A DNA stretch of 64,000 nt from Vitis vinifera (taxonomy: Eukaryota > Streptophyta > Magnoliopsida > Vitales > Vitaceae). The notes under the pieces were generated by a model. That model saw only the letters and a program-made list of their open reading frames with translations, was not told the origin of the DNA and made no database searches. The stretch spans positions 3,628,501 through 3,692,500 of the forward strand of contig NC_081823.1 in NCBI RefSeq assembly GCF_030704535.1, given 5' to 3'. A program made the translations under genes and the position numbers. Positions 23,751-37,156 of the stretch are shown here, in pieces; position 1 is the stretch's first letter; each line of letters begins with the position of its first letter.

Positions 23751-24623
23751 ACAACAGTTCTCCTCCAAAAATCTAAGAACAGGTAGTTGCTAACTTAGAA
23801 TGAGAATTGATGAAATATTACCAAATCAATAAATTCATGATATTAAGAACAGAATAAAATATACCATGTGTAATTTTAGTGCAATTGGGCGGACTGAAAA
23901 GCAGTCAAATCAAAAGGCTCAAGTAGGGGAATGAGTGCAGAGATACTACTACATAGTATCATATAAAAAACAAATATGATTAAATTTTAATGCCTCCATG
24001 CTTTGGAATATCAGATGTAGGGGCAATCCAAGAACATGTTCATAAAACAAATAAAATACGATTCTAATATTAACCCACATGCTTCATAAAAAATTTGGGC
24101 AGCCAAGAACAAGTCCATAAATAAGCAAAGCTGAGACAGGAGTGTCATGAGATGCACAACCAGAAGGGATAATATACAGAATAGAACTAGAAACATATTT
24201 CTCTTAAGAACTTTTTCATGGGCAATATGTGAGAAAATAGAAAGTCAAGTTCATTACTTCAATGTTTGCAGCAAGGAAGAATGCACTTATTTGTAAGTGT
24301 AACGAGCCATGAAGAGAGCTCCAAAGCATGAGAAATTCCACCATACACAATTGAGATAGTGAGGAGAAAAGCATCAGAAGTTCATTGAAGGATGACGTAG
24401 AATGGAAGCTTAGGAAAGCTCACAAAGATCTTTTAGGTTGCTCCATCCTTAGGAGGGCAGTCATGTATTTCAGTATATTCCAAAAGATAGAAGCAATGAA
24501 TGAATATATAAGTAAATCCAAGAGTTAATACAGATCATAGCAGGGAAAACTACAAACTTGATCCTATTCCATATGATAAATTCAATATAAACTGACCTCT
24601 GCAAACATAAGTTGGATTCTTGT

Positions 24624-24872
24624 TCACAGAGAAAGCCCAGCAAAAAGCAACTCCAACTCCGCATCTTGTGACGTAGTTCTCTGTCATACAAAAGAGAGGA
24701 CAAAAACAAAAGGGCATCAAATTTTAAATTAAAATTAGGGAAACCATAAAGAATCAGTAATAGTTCATTATGTAAATTAGTAAAATGTACTTCACCTGAT
24801 TTAGTGAAGATGCATTTCCCATTGTGCTATAATTTGAAAAGGAAGGTTAAATCAACCAACCAACAACATATC

Positions 24873-24907
<35 letters not shown>

Positions 24908-27900
24908 TGAGCTAAACTAGCTACTTTAGGCTGAGAATTTTATTCCAAGCATTCTTGAATCAGACTCTACACACCTCCTGCAATTTATATTGGCCTTGAA
25001 GACTTGAGATCCTCATTTTCAAACGAATATTTCAACCTTTGAACCAAGAGATCCTCATTTTCAAAGGTTATCCTGCTTCTTTCCTTCCAAACCGACCAAA
25101 ATAAACAAAGAGGAGTTGCCCTCCAAGCCTTTCTATGCTTCTTGCCCACAAAGGATCCATGCCAACCTAGGAGGGTGTCTCTAGCCGAATACGGAAGGAC
25201 CCACGTCACACCAAACAACACAAAAACAAGTTCCCACAAAACCCTAGCCTTGGAACAATGGATAATAATGTGATTAATCGACTCCTCTTCAGCACAACAA
25301 AGGAAACATCTGTTAGCTATGGCCCACCCCCTCCTTTTTAGTTGATCCAGGGTTAGAACCTTCCCCCAAGAAGCTTCCAAAGCAAAGAAACCTACCTTAG
25401 TGGGAACACAAGGGCTCCAAATGATGTTCCACGGAAACGGGACTGCAATTCTAGGTTCAAGAACACTATAAAGGGATTTTACAGAAAAAATTCTCGTCCT
25501 TAATCTCTTTCCAAAGCACCCTATCCTCCAAGTCAATGACTAACCTCTCTCCTTGTAAAGTCGAAAGGAACCTTTCCACCGCCTCCACCTCCCAATCATT
25601 GAAAGATCTACAGAAATAGGGATTCCAACCCCCCTCTTCCCCCAAAGAATCCCAACAGTCCGTTACCCACGCATCTTTTGAATCCGATAAAGCGTACAAA
25701 GAAGGAAAAGAATCACAAAGGGTATTGTTCCCGCACCAATTGTCCTTCCAAAATCTCACTCTTCTACAATCCCTCACAGAAAAAAAGAAAGAAAAAAAAA
25801 AAAACCAACAACAATAACAATATTTTTAAACATTAGGAAGCCTTCCTTCCTGATTTCCTTCCATAATCCCACCCCATAGCCCTCCCTTACTTCACGGGTA
25901 CACCACTTTCCTTTTTCCACCTCAAACGTCCTACTAATGACAAGCCTCCACAAAGACTCCCTTTAGACCGCAAAGTGCCAACTCCACTTGCACAAAAGGG
26001 CCCTGTTGAGAGTAGAAAGGCTTCTAACACCCAAACCACCCTTCTTTTTATCTGAACAAACAATTGCCCACTTAACAAGATGAGGCTTCTTCTCCAAAGC
26101 TCCCCCACCCCAAAGAATTTAGATGTAAGAAAAAGGCATTTGTATGAAGTTTGGGATTTTCATATTTCTCTCTTGAATAGTACACAAACACTACTCCCTA
26201 AATAGCTTAAGCTAATCAACAATCAAGTTCAAAGGCTACTGCTAACATAGAAATCAAAATCCTTATGACACATGAAGGCCACAAGAAAACCGCATGACCC
26301 AATCAATATAATTTGATTTTCTTCTAGGCAATCATGATACATCAAATCTAAAATAAGAAAAAGTAAAAAAATGATGATTTTTTTTTTTTTTAAAGATAAA
26401 ATGATGTATATTAAACGAGAAGAGGAAGCACCAAAAACAGTGCCCTCAAAGTATACAGGGTATACAAAAACAGCCCAAAGTCGCAATCCGAGGGGGAAAT
26501 GATAGAAACACACCACCTTCCCTTACTTAGAGCCTAACCAATCTAAGAAACTTACAAGAGAAAAAAGGCTTGAAACTATAGACACCCTAACCCAAAACCA
26601 AATATTACATACAAAAGAATATTTCAGTCTTTGAAGCAAAAGCTCCTCATTCCCAAAGGCTAACAAATTCCTTTCCTTCCAGATTGACCAAAATATACAT
26701 AAAGGGGTCATTTGCCAAGGCTTTTTACAAGCTTTCCCCACAAACACTCCATGCCACCCAAGAAGAGTTTCCTTCACTGTACACGAGAGAATCCAAGCCA
26801 CACCAAATAGGGAGAAAAGAAGATTTCACAGAACCCGCGTCCTTACACAACGAAGTAAAAAGGTGATCCACCGTTTCTACTTCAGAGAGGCATAGAAAAC
26901 ACCTATTTGCCCATGAGTACCCCCTCCTTTGAAGTTTCTCCAAAGTTAAGACTTTGCCCTAAGAAGCCTCCCAAGGAAAGAAGGCCACCTTAGGAGGCAC
27001 ACTCACCCTCCAAATACTACCATTAAGGAACAAAGGAGAAACTCCGGGCTCCAAAATAGAATAAAGAGACTTGACTAAGAAAGTGCCACACTTTGATGTT
27101 GTCCAAATCACTCTATCTTCCTCCTCCCTTGGCACCCGAAAGGCTTGGATCTTATGCAAAAAACGCTCCACCAACTCAATCTCCCAATCATTAAACGCCC
27201 TTGAGAAAAGAGGGGTCCAACCATCCCCATCACTATCAGGGTTCCAAACATCCGACACCCAAGCATCCTTAGACAAAGAAATGGAAAATAAAGAAGGGAA
27301 GGACTCACAAAGTGGCTCATCTCCACACCACTTGTCCGTCTAGAATCACTCTTTGCCCACTACCCACTTGGTAGGCTAACCTACCATTTAAAAACAACTA
27401 ATCCTTCCTAATTGTTTTGCAGAGCCCAACACCATATCTCCCACTTACTGCCCGAGTGTGCCATCCCCCCTCCTCTTCACCATACTTGTGACTGATGACT
27501 TGCTTCCAAAAAGCCTCTCTTTCATTGGCAAAATGTCAATTCCACTTACTTAAGAGAGCTATATTCATCATAGCTAAATTTCTCACACCCAAACCACCTT
27601 TCCTTTTTTCCAAGCAAACCAAGTTCCACCTAACAAGATGCAGCTTCTGCACAAGAGCTCCCCCACCCCACAGAAAATCCCTCTGAATCTTCTCCAATCT
27701 CAACTTCACTTTTCTTGGCAAGTAAAAGAGAGACATGAAGTACATAGGCATGCTAGATAGAGTGCTTCAGATTAGAGTGAGTCTCCCTCCTTTTGAAATA
27801 TACTGCCTCTTCCACGTTGCAAGCCTTTTTCGAAATCGCTCTTTAACACCATCCCACACAGCCGCTGATTTTAAGGGGGGCCCCAAAGGCAAACCCAAAT

Positions 27901-30125
27901 AGCAGGAAGGGAGACCACCCACTTTACAACCCAACTCCAAGGCCAAGTCCTCTATATCATGCACCCTACCCACCGGGATTAACTCGTTCTTCTCCTAATT
28001 GATTCTCAACCCTAAACAAGCCTCAAACCACATGAGAAGCCAACTTAGATAAGTCAACTGGTCTAGAGACTCCTCACAAAACACCAATGTGTCATCCGCA
28101 AATAACAAGTGCAAGATTAGAATCCCCTCACCATTCCTACCTCTCACCCTCCAGCCCCCACTAATAGCCCTTCTCAATAAACAACTAAACACCTCCATGA
28201 CTATCACAAATAAATAAGGGGAGAGGGGATCTCCTCGTCTCAATCCCCTCGAGCTTTGGAAAAAACCGAAAAAGAGAACCATTTATTAAAATAGAAAATT
28301 TCACAATAGAGATGCATCATTCTATCCACTTTATCCATCTCTCCCTAAAGCCCATCTTTTTAAGCGCTACCATCAAGAAACTCCAACTAACATGATCATG
28401 AGTCTTCTCTATATCCAACTTACATAGCACACCCCCTACATTGCTTTTCAACCTTGAGTCCACAACCTCATTTGCAATCAAAACTACATTTAAAATCTGT
28501 CTACCCTCCACAAAGGCATTTTAGGACTCCGAAATCACTTTCCCCATAACCTTTTTTAATTCTATTAGCCAACACCTTGGCCAACAACTTATAGAGGCTA
28601 CCCACAAGGTTGATTGGCCTAAAATCTTTCATATCTTCTACAGCTCCCTTCTTTGGGACTAGAACCAGGAAAGTAGCATTCAATGACTTTGCAAATCTGC
28701 TCCTCTTATGAAATTCTCTAAAAAAAACCCATAATCTCAACCTTCACCACATCCCAACAAAACAGCCAAAAAGTCCTGGTAAAGCCATCCGAACCGGGGG
28801 CTTTGTCTTTGCCTAGATTTGAGAGTGCTACAAACACCTCTTCTTCCGAAAAAGGAATCTCCAGCCCCTCAGCCTCACTCCTAGCTAACCGCATAAAAGA
28901 CAGTCCGTCAATACAAGGACGCCACCCCCCTTCTTCTGAATACAACTTCTGAAACGCCCCCACCACACTATTTTTTAAATCATTCTCCTCCGTAGGCCAA
29001 CAGCCATTCACTTTCAACTTGGACAGCCAGTTTCTTCTATTGTGAGCATTCGCCATCCTGTGAAAGAATTTGGTGTTATTGTCCTCCTCCTTCAACCACA
29101 ATTCCCTAGACTTTTGTCTCCAAGAGATTTCTTCCCTCAACACCCAAGACTTATATGACTCCCTAGCCTCCTTTCTAATTTCACAATCTTCCAGATTCAA
29201 AACTAAATCTGAACTAACACGAAATTGCCCAACAATAGATTAAGGAAAAAAATTTACTGATTTTTAATGCTCAGACATCAACATAAGAGGCTGTAAAGCT
29301 GATTGCTTGGGCTTCCTAAGGATCTGTGAAGAATTTAAACTTGAATTGCTGAAAGCCCACTTCTGGGTACATTTGCCAACCCATTATTGAGGCCATGATT
29401 CCAGTTGGTTCTTATCAAACTTACACCATTTCTATTCATTGCTTGTGCCTCACAAACAAGGGAATGGATAGGAAGGCAGAGCTGGCGGCATTTAAGTGTG
29501 AGGATTGCGATGATCTATTCAAATTATCGACTGTCCTCGCCAATTTATAAGCACAAGAACATCTATATGGACAAATATTGTTCATTAAGTTTTTTCCTCA
29601 CACAATTTATAACTACAATTTTTATAAAACTGATATATAAGATTATTTATCAGGACCAAAGTATGTCCAACACAGTCTCAAAACCATTACTTTTCCTACT
29701 CCTAGTTACCAATCTGAACAATTATCTAACATATCTCGAGGGTGACTCACCTTTCCATATACATTCTCTCACCTGATCTCATATTCAAAATCATATCAAC
29801 CCAGCAACTATCAAAAGTTTGCAAATGACTACAAAAGCAATAATTCCCAAAAAAATCAATATATATTTACAAAAGTAATAAGCCCCAAAAAGAACAACAT
29901 ATAATTTACATATAAAATATTATTCGAGCTATTCCAGTGGTTGTTTACCTGAATGGATATAAGTTGCAATATTTTGTTAAGGACTCGCAGGCGATGCGTT
30001 GCATAAGTGCTGTTTGTAGGAAGTTGGTTCATTCTCTTCATTTCTTCATGAACTGCTACCTTCTTCCCTTCGGAATCCATTTGCTTCCATTGATGTTGTG
30101 CTTGAGTACTAGTTCCACTCTCCAT
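24624..30125 (-). CDS. Conserved 77-aa plant protein of unknown function
   Basis: Two coding exons on the minus strand, 30125-29949 and 24680-24624, meet at phase 0. They give 77 aa beginning [13 protein letters not shown]. The middle is charged and helical ([16 protein letters not shown], then [17 protein letters not shown]). The C-terminus [18 protein letters not shown] is acidic then hydrophobic. I recall very similar small proteins in other plants (Arabidopsis At1g67785-like, hypothetical). No transmembrane segment or signal peptide is seen, and no function can be given. The acceptor at 30187 and a non-coding leader exon ending at 31925 suggest a 5' UTR intron of about 1.7 kb. The 5.3-kb coding intron is mostly two LINE copies in the same orientation as the gene. 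The last exon is 57 bases and easily missed. Confidence 0.8.
24875..24903. repeat. (AT)n microsatellite
   Basis: Pure TA dinucleotide repeat of about 13 units in the coding intron of the 77-aa protein gene. Confidence 0.85.
24985..26120 (-). mobile_element. 5'-truncated L1-type LINE, copy 1
   Basis: The minus-strand translation runs from the end of the reverse transcriptase region ([10 protein letters not shown]-like) through [24 protein letters not shown] and [10 protein letters not shown] to the zinc-finger region [20 protein letters not shown] and then [17 protein letters not shown]. That order is the C-terminal part of plant LINE ORF2 (zf-RVT domain). An A-rich stretch (25785-25830) interrupts it. 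The FENEDL stretch is duplicated at the 3' edge (25007-25064), and no poly-A tail remains, so the 3' end is rearranged. Stops and frameshifts show it is dead. Confidence 0.85.
26379..29220 (-). mobile_element. 5'-truncated L1-type LINE, copy 2, with reverse transcriptase
   Basis: From 29220 down, the minus strand encodes the linker [20 protein letters not shown], then reverse transcriptase motifs KAPGSDGF (about 28800), [31 protein letters not shown] and [10 protein letters not shown] (28112-28080), then [22 protein letters not shown] and the zf-RVT region [16 protein letters not shown] 3' UTR follows, with an A-tail seen as T-rich 26379-26392. The N-terminal endonuclease is missing (5' truncation typical of LINEs). 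The frame is broken by several stops and shifts. Copies 1 and 2 are diverged relatives in the same intron and orientation, separated by about 260 bp of other sequence. Confidence 0.92.
29221..29948. other. Intron sequence of the 77-aa protein gene
   Basis: No element or exon was recognised between the LINE and the first coding exon. Composition is AT-rich and ordinary for an intron. Confidence 0.5.
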
Positions 30126-31924
30126 AGTCTGATCAAGGACGCTACTGCCCTTAAAATGATCAAGTGGGTTCCTTTTTCTAGTAAACCTGGTCCAGAAAAA
30201 ACAAGAAAATGATTTTTTATTGTGGGCACACCAACGAATAAACAAACACAAAGAAATGCATAAAACTAATAATACGATAACAAAACAACAAATGACTAGT
30301 CAAGAATGTGGCCAGGTCTATCCATGTGAGTACAGTATATACACAGACAAACAAACAGTCACGACTTGCTCCATACACCAAAGTGACTTAAACTAAACAA
30401 TTTATAATTCCATGTTAATTTTTTAAGATTGAACTTGGACATGAGCATTACTCTTCATACTTGGTACAAGAGACACCAAAGACCATCCCAAAACCAGGTC
30501 CTAACTCACGTAGATAGCACATATAATTATCTTCTTCTTAACAAGGCAAAAGGTACAAAATTTATTGCTTGAGCAAAATTGGTACCTAAGAGATGGGTCA
30601 TTAGGCTATTATAACACTATTGTCTCACTAAGACTCCTGTGTTTTACCAATCTTTTAGCCTCAAAATAATGAAGATGGCTTGGAGTTGAATGTTATGCCC
30701 TGTTCAAATGAGGTCATTGCTTGTATTTATAGTGAAGCATGAAGGTAGATGCTGTCCACATCGAGTTAAAGTCACTTTTTGAAGCTTGTTAGAGATTGTC
30801 AAAACATTCTCAAAGAAGTGTAAAGTTCTTCCAAGTTGTGTAAGCCCATTCAGTGTTAATGGCAATCTGTCCCAAGGAGCCTATAAATAGGTGAAGGCCT
30901 CTCTTGAGGTATAGCAAAGAGCTACACTTGTAATCTTTTATGAGAATAGTCTTGTATTCTTTGAAGTGTTCCAACTGTGTTCTCTTCATTTATTCAACTT
31001 TTAGACTCTGCAAGCATGCTTAAGTTGTGCAAATTGGAATTGTCTAAATGTTGCATGGAACTTAAATCAATGATATTGACAGTAAAAATTTTAACCTCAA
31101 TTCCTTCTCATATAAGTCATCAAATTCATGATGACTGAAAACATATCCGACCCCAGCTAAATTCCTTTCGAATAAATCTTGAAAACATGTCCAATCCACA
31201 AGCTATAAGCAATTTTGCTTTGATTTTCAAAATTATGGAAAAATAGAAAAACCATAATCAATCGAGGAAAAATTAATTCAAATTATAATTGGTAGTTCAA
31301 TGGGCTATTGTTTCTCCAGCTTTGTTCATATCTTTAAATAGCGAGTGAGAAGTTAAATCATTTTTATCACATGAAAATTTTCCCAAATCACAACCAAAAC
31401 ACCATAATAATACCATTTTTCTTCCTGTCTAGTACCATCCACAACCAAGACCGAATCTAAACAAAATACGAACTTTCCATGATGTTTGATTTCACCACAC
31501 TATTCTGTAGCTTTATTTCATGTCTGATTTCACGATTCAATTCTGCGGATGTTGTTATCTTTCGCTTTTCTTAATTTTCCACATTTTGTCAACAGCCAAA
31601 CGAGGTATGGATTGCAACATGATCAGGATTTCATGAATCATCAACATTTAATTCAAAGAAAATTTCAAGCAAGTTTTCGATATAATTGCACCCTGAAACA
31701 TCTATCACAAAGTCAACCGCAAATCCGCAATGCCGAACAGAAGCTAAACTTAGTAACAGAAAAAAAAAAAAAAAAAATGGAAACAACGTAGGCCTAATGG
31801 TCCGTTTGGTCGCTGAGAAAAACACAGTAAAAAATTTTCCGATTTTTCTTTTTCAACGTTTTCCTCCGATTTCTCGGAAGCCAAACAGAGCACGAAAGAC
31901 GATAAGCGTAGAAAAAGTACTTAC
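30126..31924 (-). other. 5' UTR and leader intron of the 77-aa protein gene
   Basis: 30126-30186 is untranslated leader joined to the first coding exon. 30187-31924 is the inferred leader intron (donor GTAAGT read at 31924 downward). It contains a possible old LTR fragment. A (A)18 run lies near 31761-31778. Confidence 0.5.
30700..31090. mobile_element. Putative solo-LTR or short retroelement fragment (fossil)
   Basis: A CTATAAATAGG TATA-like box (30881-30891), a following leader, and TTGTATTCTTTG / TTCATTTATTC words resemble the layout of a plant LTR. No partner repeat or coding region is present. The family is undetermined and the call weak. Confidence 0.25.
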
Positions 31925-32005
31925 AGGCGGTGCTTTCGGAAGGCCCCCACAAGTCTCCACCTTCTCTCTAATCGATACGTTTTTAGAGGAAAAAGGGCGG
32001 GTTAC
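31925..32005 (-). other. Inferred non-coding leader exon of the 77-aa protein gene
   Basis: On the minus strand this GC-richer stretch ends in CACCGCCT|GTAAGT, a strong donor. Its reading frame does not supply an upstream ATG joined to the coding exon, so it is called 5' UTR. The upstream boundary is approximate. Confidence 0.45.
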
Positions 32006-32098
32006 ACCGCACCCCCTAGAATGTTCTATACGATTCCAATCAAAGAAACTTATTTTAAGTAAAGAAAAAATAGGTTTTTCTTAACCTTTTTTAATCAG

Positions 32099-32391
32099 CG
32101 CCGTGTGTTTTGGGAAACTTGTTTTGAAAACTATTTTTATTTTTTAATTTAAAAATGATTTTTAAAAACAAATTTAAAAAATACGGTCAAACAAACTTAA
32201 AAAAAAAAAAAAAAAAAAGAGCGATGAAAACTACTTCAATTATTCTCTAAAAATTATTTCCTATTTCACTTTGTTTTTAAAAATTATTTTTAGAAAACAA
32301 CAACCAAACAATATCAAAATTCTTAAAAACAATTTTTTTTATTTTCAAAATCAAAAAACTGTTTTTAAATCATACCGTTAAACAAACTCTT
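32099..32391. mobile_element. Putative MITE
   Basis: The left end CCGTGTGTTTTGGGAAACTT and the reverse complement of the right end (AGAGTTTGTTTAACGGTATG) are imperfect inverted copies around an AT-rich core with TTTTTAAAAACA words. The build matches the element at 36.9 kb. Confidence 0.35.
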
Positions 32392-34005
32392 ATTTTCACT
32401 TATTTTCCTAGAATTGTTTTGAAAAATAATTATACAAGTCAAAAATATTATACAAGTTGAAGAATGATTAAAAATAAAGCATTTCATATAAAAAATAGTT
32501 TTAAAATATATTTAAAATCATAGAAAATTACAAACATATATTTGTTGAACAAAATATGAAATAATAATTTTTAAAAACCCTTACCAAATAAACCCATTTC
32601 ACCCACCAATTTCATCATTATGTGAACTTTACTTATACATCCATTTAAAAATAATAATTTTACTAATACATTCAACTACAATTTAAAACTATCTAAATTA
32701 TATTTCTCGTTTTTCCTTTCCCGTTCATCTTCCTTTTTTTTCTCTCAATTTATATTGTTTCAATCATAAATCATAAGTCCGTATTTGGTTGATTGGATAT
32801 AGCATAACATAGGATAATAAAAGGGATAATATATTATATCACATGTGTGGTTGATGATGAAATAAAATGAGTTATCTCATCATTTGTTCTATCATATATT
32901 GAACCAAAAATAGGATATGATAAGTAGTGAAATATATCATTCATCTTTATATATATATATCCCTTTAAATGCATTTCCTATCAAATGAAATTTGATATTA
33001 TAGAATATGTACTTATCTTATCCTATCACAAGAAAAAAAATCATCTTCTCTAAAGCTCATTTGATAAAAGAAGAGTGATCGAAACCATAAATTATTATTT
33101 TTTATTTTTATACATTTTGTTTGAATTATATAATGTATCATATGAATACTTTTAGGGCTTATTCTTTATGTAATTTGTGATAAATAAAAAAAAAAACCTT
33201 ATTGTAAAAACAGTTCAAAAACAATTAAAAAGAATTTAGAATTGATTTACAGGTGAGAAAATCATGAGGAGAGTGCAATAGAAATAAATAAATAAATAAC
33301 TCGTTTCATGGTGTTCAAACCTAGAAGACCGAACTCTTGGAGAGATTCGGACCTAAAAGTTCGAATAAAAAAAAAATCAAAACGGGAAGGTTGTACACAA
33401 TAGAAACGTTGGGATGTATAAAGACGAACAAAGTTCAATTATTTGGTCAATAGAGTGTCTAAAGGTATAGTTTTAGGTGTTTGGATGTATAATTCTAAAC
33501 ATTATATATATGTCTGAAAATATAGTGTCAAACGCTTATAGAACATCGGACTTTATAACACCGAACACCATTAATAACACCTTCTTCTTCCAACTCAAAA
33601 AAATACAAAAAGAAATAAAGTAATATTATAACAAACATACTTCTACACTTATACTATCATTTTATTTGTTTATCCATAGCGAGAAATAAAAATTTTTAAA
33701 ATAAATTTTAGTAAGGGCATGGAGATGTTAGAAGATGAGTGAATGAATAAGAATATCGTAGTTTAGAAACTTTGTTAAGAGATGTTTTTGTTCTAAAATT
33801 ATTCATTATCATGGATGCAAGTTGCAACTATCAATGTGATAGACACAAATGTGATTTCCATCTAAAAAATTTACCCCTTTTTTATTTTTGCTCAAGGAAA
33901 TGTAGTAAAAGTATCAACCAGCAATTACCAATTAAAAGAAAAAAAAATTCAAGAAATAGAAAGTAATAATAAATTTCACATAAAATATAGAGATATTTCC
34001 ACTTA

Positions 34006-34191
34006 TCTCCCTTGAGGTTTTAGTTAAATACAATTAATCCTCAGTTATTTGAAAATTCATCACATACCTCATTTATTTTAAATTATAGGGGAGGTGACTG
34101 AAAATTTCAAATGAGAGTGATAGGGGAGGCACATGATGAAATTTAAAATCAATGGGGTTTAGATATATTTAGCCAAAACCTTAGGAGAGAT
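34006..34191. mobile_element. Fold-back MITE of about 190 bp
   Basis: The left arm begins ATCTCCCTTGAGGTTTTAGT. The right arm, reverse-complemented, begins ATCTCTCCTAAGGTTTTGGC. Complementarity continues inward, so almost the whole element could fold into one hairpin. No coding content is present. Confidence 0.65.
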
Positions 34192-36865
34192 CAATAAAAT
34201 TAACCCTTGGATATTTGGAAAAACTCTAGACTTGTCTAAGCTTTCATGAAAAGAAACACTATTTCCACTTGCATATGGTTGAATCCATTGAGTGTGTTTG
34301 TGATCAAAACACACCACTAATAAGAGATGTGGCATTAATTAAGAATATGTGCTCACCTACCATAACATGCACTAAGTACATCATAGGATTGGACTCTCAT
34401 GTATAAATAATAAATGGTGCATGACATAGTCCAAAAATGGCTTGTTACTATCTATATGGACTTAATTCCTATGATCTTATTATTGCTTGTCGGGTTACCA
34501 TCATTTTTTATTTTATATTAGGCGTCAACTTCATCCATTCTTTCACTTGTTTTTATTTGATGATTTTATTGGACGATCAAATTCAACTATTTCCTCGCAA
34601 AATCTAAGGATATGGTCATTGACTAAAACAATTATCGTACAATATTTATACATTGGACTTATATATTTGTCATTTCTATTATATATTTTACTCTTAACTT
34701 TAGCTATTGGAAATTGACTATAACAACACAGACACGAATGGTATTAATCTCATTTATAAATGGATGTTTACTAAGAGGTTAAGTCCTAAGTTGCCTAATC
34801 TCATAATTTGTCTACAAGGCAACACATTTGGTCTTCATGATAGATTCAGTCACTTGTCACAAAATACTTGAATTTTGGAAATAGGTATTGGAAAACCAAT
34901 TTCCTCCTAGTGGAAATTTCTTGGCTTTTTGGTTTAATTAGTTTTTGTTGGATTCCACGTGGATTATGGGTTAGTTTTCAAAGTTTAGAAGCTCATACAT
35001 AACTTTAAGTATTTTGGACCAAGATATGAGTGTGACTTTAGTTAATGTAAATAGTTTTAGTCAATTTGATAATCTTCTAAATTTATAATTTTTTTGTTTG
35101 AAGTTAGTGAATTGATGTGATAATTTAAAAACATTTTTATTAAACTTCATAGATATTATGTCTCTTCTTTTATCTCTATTATTTTTGCTATTTTTATGAT
35201 GTAATAATTTTATTTTTATGGATATATTTGATATTATTATTACAATATTTATAAATTTTTGCTTGAAGCCACTATTCATTGGATGCCATTTCCCGTACAA
35301 TCACAAAAAGAATAAGAAATCAACTTTTTTTTTTTTTTCCAAAAAAATCAAAAAAAAAAAAAAAAACATATATATGAATAAGGCAAAAGTCAATGGCATG
35401 AAAGCCTCAAAAGTTTGAAGAAGAGCCCCCATTGGAGGGTTTTGACTAAATCATTAGATTGAAGGCTATTGAAAGCCAATTATATGAAACACAATTGACT
35501 AAGACACCTCAACAAAATCAAACTTTATTTTTTTTCCTTTTTTATTTTATTTATTTTTTGCCTAATTTATTTTGGACCCCCAAAAAAGGGGTTTGTTATC
35601 ACATGGCCACCTCATAGAACTTTTTTGACACCCCACTTGTTGAGTGGACACACAAAAGATTCCCACTAAGTCCTTTCATATTTCACTAAATTTTTGGATT
35701 GGAGGTGCCATCTTCCTCACTTGTAATCATGGGGTTTTTGATATGTTGCCTGCTAATAATATTGCATTTTGGTGCACAAAAAAGATAGGTTAGAGGCAAA
35801 ATTGGTTAGCTTTTAACATTTATAGTGCTAGTTTTGACTTTTGAAGAAAGTAGGGGTATGGCCAATGGAAGGTTTTTATTTTTGTTAGTTCTTTAAAACA
35901 TTTATTTTTATATGACATAATTTTCTTATAGACAATGAATATTAATTTCATATATTTTAAGGAAAAATAAGTAATTTTTGGATACCATTTTCATAAATAG
36001 TTTTAAAAAACCGTTGTTAGGAGTATCTAGAAATATTTTTGAAAACTGTTTTCAAAAAAATAGTTTTTATTTTAGACCTAAAGTTTGTTTGGAACTTAAA
36101 ATATTTTTAATTTATTTTTTATGATTCCAATTTTTTTAAAAATAAATTTTATACATATGACTTTATTTTCAATTATTTTCATATTTATATCATTATCTTT
36201 AAAAATAAGTGAAAATAACTTAAAACAATAAAAATATTTATCTGAAAATATCACTTTTTTTTATTATTAAATATATTTTATTATTATTTTTTGTTCTGAA
36301 AAACAAAAAATCATTTTTGAGACAAATATATCGTAATTTTGAAAATCCAAATATGTAAATTATTTTCTCAATTTATTTTTTATAAATGTATTATACACTT
36401 ACATATAATGCAAAAATATACAAAGTATTCTTCATATTTTAAAATTTTTTATTTAAAAAACTCTAAAAAAAATTTGAAAATACCTCAAAATTGTTCTAAA
36501 AAAATAAATGATTCTCAAAACAAATCATAAAAAATAATAATAATTATCAAATAAGCCCTCAATTTTTGCTGAAATTTCGTGGATTAGTATTCATTAAAAA
36601 TTGGTCAAACAAGCTAAATAATTAAGAAATGACATTAAGACATACAATGGTTGAAAATTAAAATATCAGATTATTGTATATAAGGCACATATTATTATAT
36701 TATATATCCTCATAAAATATAGATAATTTTTTTTATTGCTATATTCGTTTAAGGTTTCTTACATAAGCTCGCTTGTTTATTTCATTTTTTTAATAATAAG
36801 GTTTCTTAGTATACATTAGACTTTTCAATTCAAATAAGCATTTTTCCAAAATTCATGGAATTATT

Positions 36866-37156
36866 AAGGGCCCGTTTCATCGTACTTTTTGAAATTTATT
36901 TTTAAAAACTATTTTTATTATTTTAACTTAAAAAAAATTTTGAAAAATAAGTTTAAAAAAATATGACCAAACGACCCATATTTTTATTTTGTTTTTAAAA
37001 ACTAGTAAGAACAATTTTTATTTGTTTTTTATTTTACTTTGTTTTTAAAAGTTGTTTATAGAGAACAATGATTAAACGGTGTTAAAAAATTTTAGATAGT
37101 TTTTTACTTTTAAAAACAAAAAAACTATTTAAAAATGTAGGATCAAACATGTTCTA
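36866..37156. mobile_element. Putative hAT-like MITE
   Basis: The left terminus GGGCCCGTTTCATCGTAC and the reverse complement of the right terminus (AGAACATGTTTGATCCTAC) match at most positions. The 290-bp core is AT-rich and non-coding. GGGCCCGTTTG-type ends are common in plant hAT-derived MITEs. Confidence 0.5.

Noticed and set aside
24470-24709. 79-aa minus-strand frame
   Set aside because: It overlaps the last coding exon of the 77-aa protein in the wrong frame; the conserved frame is [18 protein letters not shown] ending at 24624.
29405-29776. 123-aa plus-strand frame
   Set aside because: It lies in an intron, has no splice context, and is a composition-driven hydrophobic translation.
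33772-33966. 64-aa frame with Cys/His residues
   Set aside because: No zinc-finger spacing, no homologue and no splice context; it lies in AT-rich spacer.
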